Made by a program: the position numbers and the translations under genes. The notes below the pieces were generated by a model. The model ran no database searches. It was not told where the DNA came from and saw only the letters and a list, made by a program, of their open reading frames with translations. DNA of 64,000 nt from assembly GCF_031157315.1 (NCBI RefSeq), contig NZ_JAVIFU010000022.1:1-64000 (forward strand), given 5' to 3'. The number at the start of each line of letters is the position of its first letter. Within the stretch, counting starts at the first letter, position 1. Of the stretch, positions 45,210-54,613 are shown one piece after another. Source of the DNA: Paenibacillus sp. LHD-38 (GTDB lineage: Bacteria > Bacillota > Bacilli > Paenibacillales > Paenibacillaceae).

Positions 45210-45617
45210 ATGTCGACAGCGCTCGGTACCAAAGAAAATCCTTGGAAATTAAAGACACCACCTCTAACTTCCGAATATGAAATGTACAAAGACGAAAAAG
45301 ATGGCAAAGCCATTATCGTATGCACGGTAGGTAAAACCATTTTGCATTATGACTATCGCTGCATTGATGACTTAACCGCTATGCTCAAGCAGCACGGGGA
45401 CTGGATTGAACTAGGCAGCGCTGATGAACAGAAGCCAGCGAAAGAAGGGACAGTCGAAGCTTGGGGGCGTGCTCCTGAAAATCCGGTAGGCGGTTGGTAC
45501 GGCTTAAAAAAAGGTTTTCGCGGCAGATTTGGCATGTATGTTCCGCCGTTGATGGAAGCATTAGGGCTTGCTGAAGTCGAACACAATCCGAGGAACAATA
45601 GCATGAGGGCGCTGTAA
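45210..45617 (+). CDS. Conserved uncharacterised protein (135 residues)
   Basis: The 135-residue product starts at ATG 45210 with AAAGGAG 7 nt upstream. It is rich in charged and aromatic residues with KENPWKLKTPPLTSEYEMY at the N-terminus, LHYDYRCIDDLTAMLKQHGDW in the middle and GLKKGFRGRFGMYVPPLME near the end. I believe it is a conserved bacterial domain of unknown function (possibly DUF6855, not verified). There is no signal peptide or membrane helix. Confidence 0.7.
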   Translation: MSTALGTKENPWKLKTPPLTSEYEMYKDEKDGKAIIVCTVGKTILHYDYRCIDDLTAMLKQHGDWIELGSADEQKPAKEGTVEAWGRAPENPVGGWYGLKKGFRGRFGMYVPPLMEALGLAEVEHNPRNNSMRAL

Positions 45618-45650
45618 AGAGACAGCTCTTAAAACATATTAAGCAAAAAA

Positions 45651-45700
45651 AAGCTGTCCCACAGTCAGTCATTCTGACATTTGGGACAGCCCACCGTTTT
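45651..45700. terminator. Bidirectional terminator
   Basis: AAGCTGTCCCA (45651-45661) pairs with TGGGACAGC (45682-45690), with inner GTCAG/CTGAC. The minus tail is TTTTTTTTGC, a strong stop for the gene at 45751, and the plus tail is CCCACCGTTTTT. Confidence 0.85.
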
Positions 45701-45750
45701 TATACGATTAAATTACTGGAGCATGATTGAATATCTGAATCTGCATTCAG

Positions 45751-46473
45751 TTATTCCCCTAAGCGCACCGCTAAATTATCGCCTATAGGAAACAATTCAA
45801 CTCCGTTTTCATAGTAGATACAGTTCCATTCTTGGTATGGATTTGTATCCAACATCGCTACGATTTTCACAGCAGTTTCTGATAGTTCAATAATCGATAG
45901 GTTTGAACTTTCTGCTGTTAGCAGCCTCTCCTTAGCAGACAAGTAGATTTCCTTAGATTGTTCTGCAGTCCAATCTGTAGAATAGAATCCCATGATCTCC
46001 TCTTCCATACGCTCAAAACCAATAACTCTGGAAGAGGCAAGAGGAAATATCGTTTTAACCGCATTTATCCGCCACAAATCGATGACTTGATCGATCGGCA
46101 AACCTATACTCTTATGGTCATCGGTCCAACCTAGCCTAGTTAAAAACGAAGCATACATAGCCGAATTCCAATAAATTGTTCCCGCATTTAATCCACTCGC
46201 GGAGCTTATTTCATATCCCTTTTGATAAGGTTTTTTCCAAATCACAATACCGTCTATTTCAAAAACCTGAACGTATCCGTCATCGGTACAGCCCCTGGTG
46301 AAACATTCACCGCATATATCGATTTGAATTAGATTATCACTGCCGATAGCATCAGGTAAGTTTTCGGATATACAAACACCGTTAACAATTAATTTGTTAC
46401 TGGGAATGTTATTTAACCCCGCGGATGTGTGACCCGAATTCCATGGAACCAGTCCACATGTTTCGACTCTCAT
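45751..46473 (-). CDS. Uncharacterised protein (240 residues), AT-rich gene
   Basis: I do not recognise this 240-residue protein. A GGGGGAG ribosome site precedes ATG. There is no signal peptide or TM. A cysteine-containing stretch (QIDICGECFTRGCTDDGYV) near residue 60 might bind metal. Codon use is more AT-rich than in the importer genes nearby, and together with the next gene it looks like an accessory pair. Confidence 0.65.
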   Translation of the reverse strand: MRVETCGLVPWNSGHTSAGLNNIPSNKLIVNGVCISENLPDAIGSDNLIQIDICGECFTRGCTDDGYVQVFEIDGIVIWKKPYQKGYEISSASGLNAGTIYWNSAMYASFLTRLGWTDDHKSIGLPIDQVIDLWRINAVKTIFPLASSRVIGFERMEEEIMGFYSTDWTAEQSKEIYLSAKERLLTAESSNLSIIELSETAVKIVAMLDTNPYQEWNCIYYENGVELFPIGDNLAVRLGE

Positions 46474-46539
46474 CCTTCTCCCCCTTCATCATAATTCATG
46501 ATCTTTTCCCCTCCACTTTACAATTGTAGACGTTTTTCA

Positions 46540-47145
46540 TTAACCTACTTTGGCACCATGAGAAAGCGAAAACAATACAGATTGCTCTCTATCCATTTTC
46601 ATACCTATAATGCTGAATGTTTTAAAGTCCACTCCTTCCATTTTAGCCCCTCTTACATCAGCACCTTGTAACTTCGCTTTTGCCAGTATCGCCATGGTCA
46701 GATCACAATCTCTTAAATCGGCTTTTTTTAAACTGGCTCCTGACAAGTCTGCTTCATAAAATTTAACCCCGCGCATGTCCTGACTAATTAATCTCGTATG
46801 TCTCATATTTGTATACGACCAATCGCCTTGAAAAATTGTGATCCCATCCAAATTGGAGCCGGAAAAATCAGATCCCGTCATTTTGCATTTATCAAATTTC
46901 GTCACAAATAGATTAGCTCCGTTAAAGTAACAATTTTCAAACGCGGATTCTTTATGGATGGAGCCATTTAACAATGCTCCGCGAAAATCACACTCAATAA
47001 AACGGCAGTTGCTGGATGCAATCTCCTCTAGTGATCCGTTAGAAAACGAGCAGCGATTAAATGTACAGCTTATTATCTCGCCATACCTTAAATCTTGTGT
47101 GCCAAAGTTTACTCCTTCATAATTTCGATTGCTGTATAAAAACAT
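46540..47145 (-). CDS. Pentapeptide-repeat protein
   Basis: The 201-residue product shows a periodic A(D/N)LxX/SxSDFxG pattern from about residue 25 to 180 (for example DFSGSNLDG, ADLSGASLKKADLRDC, AKLQGADVRGAKMEG), predicting a right-handed quadrilateral beta-helix. Some family members (Qnr/MfpA) mimic DNA and protect gyrase; most have unknown roles, and nothing here proves either. GAGGAGG precedes ATG. The gene is AT-rich and cytoplasmic, and lies 66 nt upstream of the unknown gene at 45751. Confidence 0.85.
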   Translation of the reverse strand: MFLYSNRNYEGVNFGTQDLRYGEIISCTFNRCSFSNGSLEEIASSNCRFIECDFRGALLNGSIHKESAFENCYFNGANLFVTKFDKCKMTGSDFSGSNLDGITIFQGDWSYTNMRHTRLISQDMRGVKFYEADLSGASLKKADLRDCDLTMAILAKAKLQGADVRGAKMEGVDFKTFSIIGMKMDREQSVLFSLSHGAKVG

Positions 47146-47298
47146 TAGCTGCCTCCTCTGTATGTTTAGTAAGCTAGTTATTTTTTTTCAATATAGCACA
47201 CGGCTGTCAAGTACCTGTATGGTCTCGACTAAAAGTCAAGCTGTTTATTTTTTTTCATAATCCTTTTTGGACGATTAGCGTAAACTTCCCTATCAGCA

Positions 47299-47335
47299 AA
47301 AGAAAACGCGCCCTTCAGCCTAAAGGACGCGTTCT
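47299..47335 (-). terminator. Terminator of clan GH-A glycosidase gene
   Basis: AACGCG (47305-47310) pairs with CGCGTT (47328-47333), extended by CCCTT/AAGG. The minus-strand tail is TTTTCTTTTGC. Confidence 0.8.
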
Positions 47336-47349
47336 TACCGATTCGGTCT

Positions 47350-48861
47350 TTATTTGGTTTTAGGCTTAGATGCGGGTATTTTAACAATGGTGATGGAACA
47401 TTTTGGCAGCGAGATGATGAACTTCGAGCCTGTTTTAATCGTAATGCCAGCCGTATTTATGACAGAGGTAGGTTCCGGATCAACAACACCGTTGAGTCTT
47501 ACGGAAGTGCCCTGCTGTATAGGGGTGGATGAATCCTTGGTCACGGATTCCAACAGCCATTTTTCACCCTTTTGGGCGGTTTTAAATCCTGAAATATTAA
47601 CTTCAGTGGCTAAATCATTTTCAAAGGAGTTATTCAACATGAGAATGGTCAAATTCCCCTCCTCATCCTTGCTGGCATAAGTTCTGACAGAAGAATTCGT
47701 AGCAGATGCCGATACCATCCGACTGCCAAACTTTGTAAGCAGCGGGAAGATATAATAGGTTGACCTCACCTTATTCTCAGGATTGGATATCATTCCGAAA
47801 TCACCGCCAAGTTCCTGATCCATACCGTTTTTAATATTCCAAATATTCGCACCGGTCCAGCCATACCTGGCCATCTCCATCATATAAGTTGTATTAAATA
47901 AAGTATCGACAAAGGTGAACATATGCGGGGTCGAACCACCTAATCTATATTCCGTCATTTTAAACTTGATTTTTCCGACATACTGATCTCCCAAATACTT
48001 GCCGATCATCGTATTAAGCTGACTTGTAATTGGACCGATTTGATCGGCATAACCTAATATCTTGCGATCTGTCTCTGTGGATATCGTTCTATCACCGTTT
48101 GGATACGTATGGATAATAAGAAAATCCGGAATGACACCCGTTTCCTTCATTGCAGTAAGCATATCTCGCATCCACCACTGGTAACCCCCTCCCCACTCCG
48201 CGCCGTCATCATACTCAACGGCCACAGCACCTATGGAAATGGTTGGATCCACTGCCTTCATGGCTTTATAAAAATTGGCAAACTTTAACCCATAGTCTCT
48301 TCCGTTCGTATGTCCATCTTCCCATGGCCCAAATATTTCGTTGCCGATCTCCCAATTTTTGATATTCAACTTTCTTGTTACATTCATATCGATGACCCAA
48401 TCGACTGCCTTCTGAACAGCCTCTTCATGCGTGTGCTGTGTATTATCCCATAAGCCTCCAAAATTCACGATCGGCTGAAGAGTCGCACCACTAGCTTTAG
48501 CAAATTTTATAGACCCCTCATGACTCACCGTCCACGATAAATTGGGTGAATTTGGCGTACCCATCGTATCCCAGGCCGCTATATCAGAATAGGAACCGCC
48601 GGGATAGCGAATCACCTTTTGCCCTGAAGCAGCCATCAGGCTGTTTACGGTTGCATCCTCTCCATTTAAGCTTCCTTCCCAAATTGCCATATTATTACCG
48701 TAGATGTCTGCGGGTATAGTATGCATAACCGACGACGCATCAACCCGGATCACATTGTCTGCTGCCTTGGCCGATGTAGAGGGAATGACAGAAATAAATA
48801 GTACAGCCATCGCCAAAAATGACTTTAAGATCAAATGGTTCTTCGTAAATTTAGCTTTCAT
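47350..48861 (-). CDS. Secreted clan GH-A glycosidase (arabinofuranosidase GH51/GH44-like)
   Basis: The 503-residue secreted protein has signal peptide residues 1-33 (cleaved after AKA). A TIM-barrel domain follows with VIRYPGGSYSDIAAWD, the acid/base motif NWEIGNEIFGPWEDG and the probable nucleophile in FKMTEYRLGG. A C-terminal beta domain (about 400-503) contains LTILMLNNSFEND. NE and TE at strands 4 and 7 indicate clan GH-A; RYPGG and IGNE...GPW resemble GH51 alpha-L-arabinofuranosidases, but the exact family is uncertain. It lies 141 nt after the importer C operon and likely feeds it. Confidence 0.8.
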   Translation of the reverse strand: MKAKFTKNHLILKSFLAMAVLFISVIPSTSAKAADNVIRVDASSVMHTIPADIYGNNMAIWEGSLNGEDATVNSLMAASGQKVIRYPGGSYSDIAAWDTMGTPNSPNLSWTVSHEGSIKFAKASGATLQPIVNFGGLWDNTQHTHEEAVQKAVDWVIDMNVTRKLNIKNWEIGNEIFGPWEDGHTNGRDYGLKFANFYKAMKAVDPTISIGAVAVEYDDGAEWGGGYQWWMRDMLTAMKETGVIPDFLIIHTYPNGDRTISTETDRKILGYADQIGPITSQLNTMIGKYLGDQYVGKIKFKMTEYRLGGSTPHMFTFVDTLFNTTYMMEMARYGWTGANIWNIKNGMDQELGGDFGMISNPENKVRSTYYIFPLLTKFGSRMVSASATNSSVRTYASKDEEGNLTILMLNNSFENDLATEVNISGFKTAQKGEKWLLESVTKDSSTPIQQGTSVRLNGVVDPEPTSVINTAGITIKTGSKFIISLPKCSITIVKIPASKPKTK

Positions 48862-49002
48862 AATTATTCACCCCATAAATTATTAATTGATGTTCAAGCA
48901 GTACTGAAAAATGAGTAGAATCAACCTTTCGCTTCTTCGTCGTTGAACCAGACTAATTGAGGAGAGCCCGCTGCACGGACTCCCCGTCGTTACGGCATTC
49001 GT

Positions 49003-50736
49003 TTAATCGTTCCAAAGCTCGACGCGTTCTTTTACGAGCACTTCGTACCCGTCTTCCATTTTCTCAACGCCAGCATCGGTCAGTTCCTGCTGATAAGCGT
49101 CCCATAACTTGTCGAATTCTCCCGGCTTCGCCAGAACGGCTTGCGGGATTCGTTTAAAAGTAATTCCTTTCATCTTCTCTTGCAAAATGTTCGTTTCACT
49201 GTCGGCCGGAACGGTGATATTCCACGCCGCGCCCCACGGACGAACCGGGAGCTCTTCCGCTTTCGGGAACTGATCCAACCATGTCGTCGCTTTGTAAGCC
49301 GCAAGCGTTTCTTTCTCGACGTCGTTGTAAGTCTCCACGATTTGTTCCGGGAAGCTCGTAGTGTAGTAGTTGCCTGTCGAATCTTTGACGCCGTCGCCAT
49401 AGTGAGCGCCTATGGCTCCATAGAAACCTATTCCGCTTTCCTTCTGGAAACCCGTCGGATCGTTTTTCTTCTTCTCCAGCACGTCGGCAGGAATGACTCG
49501 CTTACCGTTCTCGACATTATAGTGCTGGCCTTCGACACCCCAATTGATGAGAACTTGTCCTTGTTCGGAAGCTAGGAAATCCAGAAACTTGATCGCGCGG
49601 ACCGGATCCGGGTTATCCACCGTGATACCGACGCCCCAACCGGCCATGAAACCCGATGGCCATTGCGATCCTTCTTTGAACTCTTCCGACAATGAGACCG
49701 GGTAGTGGCCGTAGCCGTATTCAAACTTTCCTTCCGCTTTCAGCGCATTCTCGCCGTCTGCATAATCCCAGCTCTGGTCGCTCAGACCAAGGACACGGCC
49801 GGACGCGATTTTCGCCTTGTATTGGTCATACTTCTGCACAAAACTTTCCTTGTCGAGCAGGCCTTCCGTATACATGTGATTCAGCCACCTGAAGTATTCC
49901 TTCTCCTCCGGACGGCGGTAATGATAGGTGACTTCCTGCGTATCGATGTCAATATGGTATTCCCCGTCGTCCGGAGCACCTGTCGTCCAGAAGGCCGGAT
50001 TAGTGACAGAGATGAGCATCCGCCAATCGTCCGCGTTCAGTGTCAAGCCAATGTTCGGGTTGCCGTTCTCATCCGTCGGATGTTTCTCCAGGTAAGCCTT
50101 GACGGCGTTCTCGAAGTCTTTCACCGTACGGATCTGCGGATAGCCGAGCTCCTTGACGACGCGGTGCTGCAGCTGGAAGCCGCCTGCTGCGTCAAAAGGA
50201 CCGCCGCCTACGGCAGAGTACGTAGGAATGACGTAAATGGACGGATCTTCTTTGCTGTAGCGGAGACGCTTAATTTGGTCGCCAAACAGTTTCTTCAAAT
50301 TCGGGGCATGCTCTTCGATCAAATCCGTCAGATCGATCATTGCTCCTGCTTCGACCAGTTTGCTCAGCTCTCCCTTCGGGCTGATCAGGTCCGGATAATC
50401 GCCGGATGCGGAAATGAGGGCTATTTTCTGGGATGAGTCGCCGACAGCAAATTCCGCGTCAAGCGTAACGCCCGTAGCCTTTGTCATTTCCTTGCTTACC
50501 GGATCCTGCATGTTCTGCCAGTTCGGGCTTTCATCCGCGCCATAGAACTTGAACGTAATCGGTTTGAGCGATTCGCCCTCTGCATTGCCGCCATTCGTTC
50601 CGACGGTTGCGCCGTTATCGGTCTTACCCGAATTCCCGGCGTTCTCGGTATTGTTGTTGCCGGAGCAGCCCGTAAGCAAGCCCGCAAGCATCGTGGCCGT
50701 AAGCAGGATGCCCGGCCACTTCTTCTTTCTGTTCAT
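49003..50736 (-). CDS. Extracellular sugar-binding lipoprotein, LplA-like (importer C)
   Basis: The 577-residue product starts at 50736 (MNRKKKWPG), with AGGAGGG 6 nt upstream. The lipobox is LLTGC with Cys24, followed by an Asn/Gly linker. It is the large LplA-like binding protein type, as at 163-1815. It shows GVGITVDNPDPVRAIKFLDF and ends with KERVELWND. It is the last importer gene of the GH78-like operon. Codon use is GC-richer than in the flanking AraC gene. Confidence 0.92.
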   Translation of the reverse strand: MNRKKKWPGILLTATMLAGLLTGCSGNNNTENAGNSGKTDNGATVGTNGGNAEGESLKPITFKFYGADESPNWQNMQDPVSKEMTKATGVTLDAEFAVGDSSQKIALISASGDYPDLISPKGELSKLVEAGAMIDLTDLIEEHAPNLKKLFGDQIKRLRYSKEDPSIYVIPTYSAVGGGPFDAAGGFQLQHRVVKELGYPQIRTVKDFENAVKAYLEKHPTDENGNPNIGLTLNADDWRMLISVTNPAFWTTGAPDDGEYHIDIDTQEVTYHYRRPEEKEYFRWLNHMYTEGLLDKESFVQKYDQYKAKIASGRVLGLSDQSWDYADGENALKAEGKFEYGYGHYPVSLSEEFKEGSQWPSGFMAGWGVGITVDNPDPVRAIKFLDFLASEQGQVLINWGVEGQHYNVENGKRVIPADVLEKKKNDPTGFQKESGIGFYGAIGAHYGDGVKDSTGNYYTTSFPEQIVETYNDVEKETLAAYKATTWLDQFPKAEELPVRPWGAAWNITVPADSETNILQEKMKGITFKRIPQAVLAKPGEFDKLWDAYQQELTDAGVEKMEDGYEVLVKERVELWND

Positions 50737-50812
50737 ACTGAACCCTCCTATTTGTATTGTAGAAGCTTGTATTGGATAAACAGGTTGCCCTGCCAATACC
50801 GAGATCGATCGT

Positions 50813-51715
50813 TCAGCTCTTAACCGCGCCGAGCGTCATGCCTTTCACGAAGTACTTCTGAAGGAACGGATAGACGACGAGAATCGGCAGCGTGACGACC
50901 ATCGTGATGGCCATCTTTACGGATTCCGGCGAGATACGCGACATGAGCATAGACATGTTCTGCGACCGGTAATCCGTGTTTGCCTGCGTGCTCTGCAGCA
51001 CCTTCATCAGCTCATATTGGAGCGTCGTCAGATGCTCCGCAGACGAATTGAACAAGTACGTGTCAAACCATGAGTTCCACTGGCCGACCGCGAGAAACAA
51101 CGCGATCGTCGCGAGCGCCGGCTTCGTCAGCGGCAGAATGATGCGCCAGTAGATCGTGAAGTCGTTCGCACCGTCCAGCTTGGCCGACTCCTGCAGCGCA
51201 TACGGCAGCCCGTCGATGAACGACCTGATCACAAAGACGTTGAACGCGCTGACCAGGCCCGGAAGAATGTATACGGCGAACGTATTCATCATGCCGAGGT
51301 CGCGGATGAGAAGGAAGCCCGGGATCAAGCCGCCGGACACATACATCGTCAGCGCGAGGAAGACGGAGACGAACCGTCTGCCCTGAAAATCGCTGCGGCT
51401 CAGCGTAAAGGCCACCATCGACGCGCTGATCAGACCGACAATCGTGCCGAGCACTGTCCGCAGTGCGGAGTTCTTGAAGCCTGTCGCGAGACCCTCATAA
51501 GCGAAAATGACTTTATAGTTCTCCAGCGTAAACTGCCGCGGGTAGATCGTAATACCGCCGCGCACGCTGTCGGTCGAATCGTTAAACGAGACGGCCGCGA
51601 CGTTAAGGAACGGATAAAGCGTAGCGATAGTTAGAATCGAAATGAACAGATAGATAATGATGTCGAACAGCCTGTCCGAGATAGGTACCGATTGGCGCAT
51701 TCGTTTGGTTTGCAT
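50813..51715 (-). CDS. CUT1 ABC permease, LplC-like (importer C)
   Basis: The 300-residue permease has a TM at about 17-37, ATLYPFLNVAAVSFND, an EAA loop QESAKLDGANDFTIYWRIILP and the C-terminus YFVKGMTLGAVKS. It sits 12 nt after the LplB-like gene and 76 nt before the binding protein. Confidence 0.92.
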   Translation of the reverse strand: MQTKRMRQSVPISDRLFDIIIYLFISILTIATLYPFLNVAAVSFNDSTDSVRGGITIYPRQFTLENYKVIFAYEGLATGFKNSALRTVLGTIVGLISASMVAFTLSRSDFQGRRFVSVFLALTMYVSGGLIPGFLLIRDLGMMNTFAVYILPGLVSAFNVFVIRSFIDGLPYALQESAKLDGANDFTIYWRIILPLTKPALATIALFLAVGQWNSWFDTYLFNSSAEHLTTLQYELMKVLQSTQANTDYRSQNMSMLMSRISPESVKMAITMVVTLPILVVYPFLQKYFVKGMTLGAVKS

Positions 51716-51727
51716 GATGCACCCTCC

Positions 51728-52690
51728 TTACATAATGCTTTCTTTGGTAACCCGCTTGAAAATGCCGTTCGCAGCAAACAGCAGCAGAACGCTGACAACC
51801 GAGTTGAAAATGTTAATCGCCGTACCAAATGAAAATCGTCCCATGCCGAGGCCGTAATTCAGCGCATACAAGTCAAGCACCTGCGAGTAATCGCGCACAA
51901 GGTTGTTGCCTAGCAGGAACTGCTTCTCGAAGCCGATGCTGATCAGGTGACCGATCGACATGATGAGAAGAATAATAATCGTCGAACGAATGCCCGGAAG
52001 CGTAATGTGCCAGATCTGCCGAATCCGGTTCGCTCCGTCGACCTTCGCCGCTTCGTACAGCTCCGGACCGATACCCGCAATGGCCGCAAGATAAATGATC
52101 GCGTTCCAACCGGTTTCCTTCCAAATGTCGGATACCGTGACGATGCCCCAGAAGAGCTCACCCTTCGCCATGAACTGGATCGGTTCGGGAATCAGACCGA
52201 GCCACATGAGCATATCGTTGACGGCGCCGTTCTCGGTCGAAAGCATTTTCGTCACGATTCCTGCGACGACGACCCAGGATACAAAGTGAGGCAAGTATGA
52301 AACCGTTTGCACGAATCGTTTGAAAAACATGTGCCTGACTTCGTTCAGAATGACCGCGAAGATGATCGGCACCGCGAATCCTGCGATCAGCCCCATAAAG
52401 CTCATGGCCAGCGTATTGCGCATGACCGTGTAGAACATGTCATCCTGGAATAAGGCTTTGAAGTGATCGAACCCGACCCACTCCTGCTCCCAGAATGACC
52501 GCCCCGGACGAAACTTTTGAAAAGCCATCGTCCAGCCCCAAAGCGGAAGATAGCTGAACACGAATACCCAGATGACGAACGGCAGTGACATGGCATACAA
52601 ATATCGATTTTGCAGAGAGAGCCGCAAGAATCGTTTGCTTTTCTCCATTTTTGTCGGAGTCGTCGTCTTTGATGCTGTTACCATTTCCAT
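51728..52690 (-). CDS. CUT1 ABC permease, LplB-like (importer C)
   Basis: The 320-residue permease has a charged tail of about 30 residues, FSYLPLWGWTMAFQKF after the first TM, and an EAA loop YEAAKVDGANRIRQIWHITLP. The organisation is the same as in importer A2. It starts 70 nt after the GH78-like gene stop, in the same direction, so the glycosidase and importer are probably one operon. Confidence 0.92.
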   Translation of the reverse strand: MEMVTASKTTTPTKMEKSKRFLRLSLQNRYLYAMSLPFVIWVFVFSYLPLWGWTMAFQKFRPGRSFWEQEWVGFDHFKALFQDDMFYTVMRNTLAMSFMGLIAGFAVPIIFAVILNEVRHMFFKRFVQTVSYLPHFVSWVVVAGIVTKMLSTENGAVNDMLMWLGLIPEPIQFMAKGELFWGIVTVSDIWKETGWNAIIYLAAIAGIGPELYEAAKVDGANRIRQIWHITLPGIRSTIIILLIMSIGHLISIGFEKQFLLGNNLVRDYSQVLDLYALNYGLGMGRFSFGTAINIFNSVVSVLLLFAANGIFKRVTKESIM

Positions 52691-52760
52691 GTAATCCTCC
52701 TTGCTTATACCTTCAATTCTGCGCGCCGAACGAAGGCCACCGTTGCCGGCGGTCTTTGTT

Positions 52761-54311
52761 CTAGATCATATATTTCCGAATAAAGTATGTCGGCGTACAG
52801 CTCCAAGCATGACAGTAGCTGTTGATCAGGTTACTTCCGTACGGTGAAAGCTTCTTGTCCTCGGTATTGTATAGCTCCCAGAAGGTGTCCGCGCCGTCCT
52901 GTACCATCTCCCCCCAATAAGCGCGCATCTGTTCGATCGCTTTGTCCCGGTGCCCGACAAGAAAAAGCGCCTCAATCAAGTGATGGAACATATAAGGCGT
53001 CGTCATTCCAATGGCGGGCGGCTGTGTAAATAGGCGATCCATCAGCGCGGCATTCTCTTCCTGCGGCAGCACTTCAGCAAGCGCCATCCACACTTGAGAC
53101 GCCCATGACACCTGTTTATCGGCACCGCTGATGAAGACGCCCAAATCGTTTTCCCAGAGGTGGTCAAGGGCGGCCTTTGTCGTCCGGTTGATCTGGTCGG
53201 CGATATAGGCTCGTTCCTTCTCGAGACCCAACGTGGCGGCCAGAGCCATCCCCCGCTTCAAACAATAGATCAAAACACCCTGAGAAGGCGTCTCCTTGTT
53301 CAGCTCCGACTGCCAATCGATAAAGCTCCCATTGGATACGCCGAGCTTCACGATTCCGTGCTCATCAAGCTTGTCAATTCCGATTTCCAGTTGTTTCATT
53401 GCAACCGGCCAGAGTTTCTCGAGCGTCTCGCGGTCTTCGGCAGCTTCGTAATAGTCATATAGGCAGGCGACGAAGAACAAGGAGTAATCGAAGAATCGGA
53501 CGTCGTCAACATGCGGGTGCGGCTTCTCAAATATGCATGCGCCCACAGCCCCGTCCTCCAAACGCATACCGCCAAAAAGATACAAACAACGCTTGATTAG
53601 TTCATCGTTCCGGAAGGAGTAGTAGTTGGCCTGCGCCTGGAGGCGCAAGTCGCCGATCCACAGTCTCCGGTCGCGCTTGGGTCCGTCCTCGAACACTGTC
53701 TGCATGCAGTCTTGAAGCGTCTTGACCGCAATGCGGTCCATCAGCTTCAAATCTTCCGGCAGGCTTTCCGGCAGGCTTTCCACCTTGGATACATCACCTG
53801 AGGTCACCGTCGTACAGACAAATTGGTCGAACGCCGCTTTGTATTTTCCAGAAGTATCAAGCACCTCTACCTTGAGATACCGGAAGCAATAACGTCTGGG
53901 AAGCTTAATTTCTGCAGGTAGAATGTCTACAAACATCGTTTCTTCCTGCAGCCATGAGCTGCTAAGCCAGCCATCGTAGCTCTCGAAAGGCTCGCCGATT
54001 TCACACGGCATTTCGCCGAAGACCAGCTTCAGCTTAAGCGGCGCATCCGGGGGGCTGCCTACCGGCCGCACCGAAAAGGACAAATATCCAACCAGATGAT
54101 CGCCAAAATCGAGGACGAAGCTGTCTCCTTTACCGTAAGCCCCCTCCTTCCACTCCTGCGGATCCCGCTTGGGCTCAACACGCCAGCCTTGAATTGCGTT
54201 TTCGTCAGCGATTACTTCGATACTCCCCTTAGGCTCAGCTGCACCCTGTATAAGCTCGGGCGTCAGCTTCTCTGCAACGGCTACCATTTCCTTGTTAACT
54301 GTCATTTCCAT
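52761..54311 (-). CDS. Cytoplasmic GH78-like (alpha-L-rhamnosidase-type) glycosidase, divergent motif
   Basis: The 516-residue protein has no signal peptide, with AGAAGGG before ATG. An N-terminal beta domain (about 30-180; YGKGDSFVLDFGDHLVGYLS) precedes an (alpha/alpha)6 barrel of about 190-516 with FEDGPKRDRRLWIGDLR, FFDYSLFF and GADTFWELYNTED, then NSYCHAWSCTPTYFI. The layout follows GH78 rhamnosidases. In GH78 the corresponding motif is DCPQRDERLGW, with Glu as general acid; here that position is Arg and one residue is missing, so specificity or mechanism may differ. It heads the operon with importer C and probably trims imported oligosaccharides. Confidence 0.8.
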   Translation of the reverse strand: MEMTVNKEMVAVAEKLTPELIQGAAEPKGSIEVIADENAIQGWRVEPKRDPQEWKEGAYGKGDSFVLDFGDHLVGYLSFSVRPVGSPPDAPLKLKLVFGEMPCEIGEPFESYDGWLSSSWLQEETMFVDILPAEIKLPRRYCFRYLKVEVLDTSGKYKAAFDQFVCTTVTSGDVSKVESLPESLPEDLKLMDRIAVKTLQDCMQTVFEDGPKRDRRLWIGDLRLQAQANYYSFRNDELIKRCLYLFGGMRLEDGAVGACIFEKPHPHVDDVRFFDYSLFFVACLYDYYEAAEDRETLEKLWPVAMKQLEIGIDKLDEHGIVKLGVSNGSFIDWQSELNKETPSQGVLIYCLKRGMALAATLGLEKERAYIADQINRTTKAALDHLWENDLGVFISGADKQVSWASQVWMALAEVLPQEENAALMDRLFTQPPAIGMTTPYMFHHLIEALFLVGHRDKAIEQMRAYWGEMVQDGADTFWELYNTEDKKLSPYGSNLINSYCHAWSCTPTYFIRKYMI

Positions 54312-54613
54312 GATTCCCTTCTGAATTCAGTCTGTGATGTTTCTATCCGACATCGAACAGACAGGATGATCATGTCGTTCGATATCTGCTGCAGCACATC
54401 GTCCTCCTCCCACCTGCCGACGACTCATCAAATTGACATTAATACGCTTTCAATAGATTGGAAATTAATCTGATTACCTTTATAATATAGGAATAAATTT
54501 TAAAATCACTAACATAATCGTCCTTCAAAAGTTGACATTTTATGCTCTACCGCTGCGTTAGAATTCAAATTGAAGAAGCCTTGAATTTGGAGGGATCTTC
54601 CTGGAGGGACAGA
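54312..54613. other. Divergent regulatory region between GH78-like and AraC genes
   Basis: About 300 bp, AT-rich near the AraC side. On the minus strand ATTCCTATATTATAAAGG near 54480-54500 offers a possible -10. GGAGGGACAGA precedes the AraC start. No gene is seen. Confidence 0.45.

Noticed and set aside
48862-49002. Terminator between importer C binding protein and the GH-A glycosidase
   Set aside because: The GGAG...CTCC hairpin near 48960-48985 has mismatches and no U-run, so transcription may continue.
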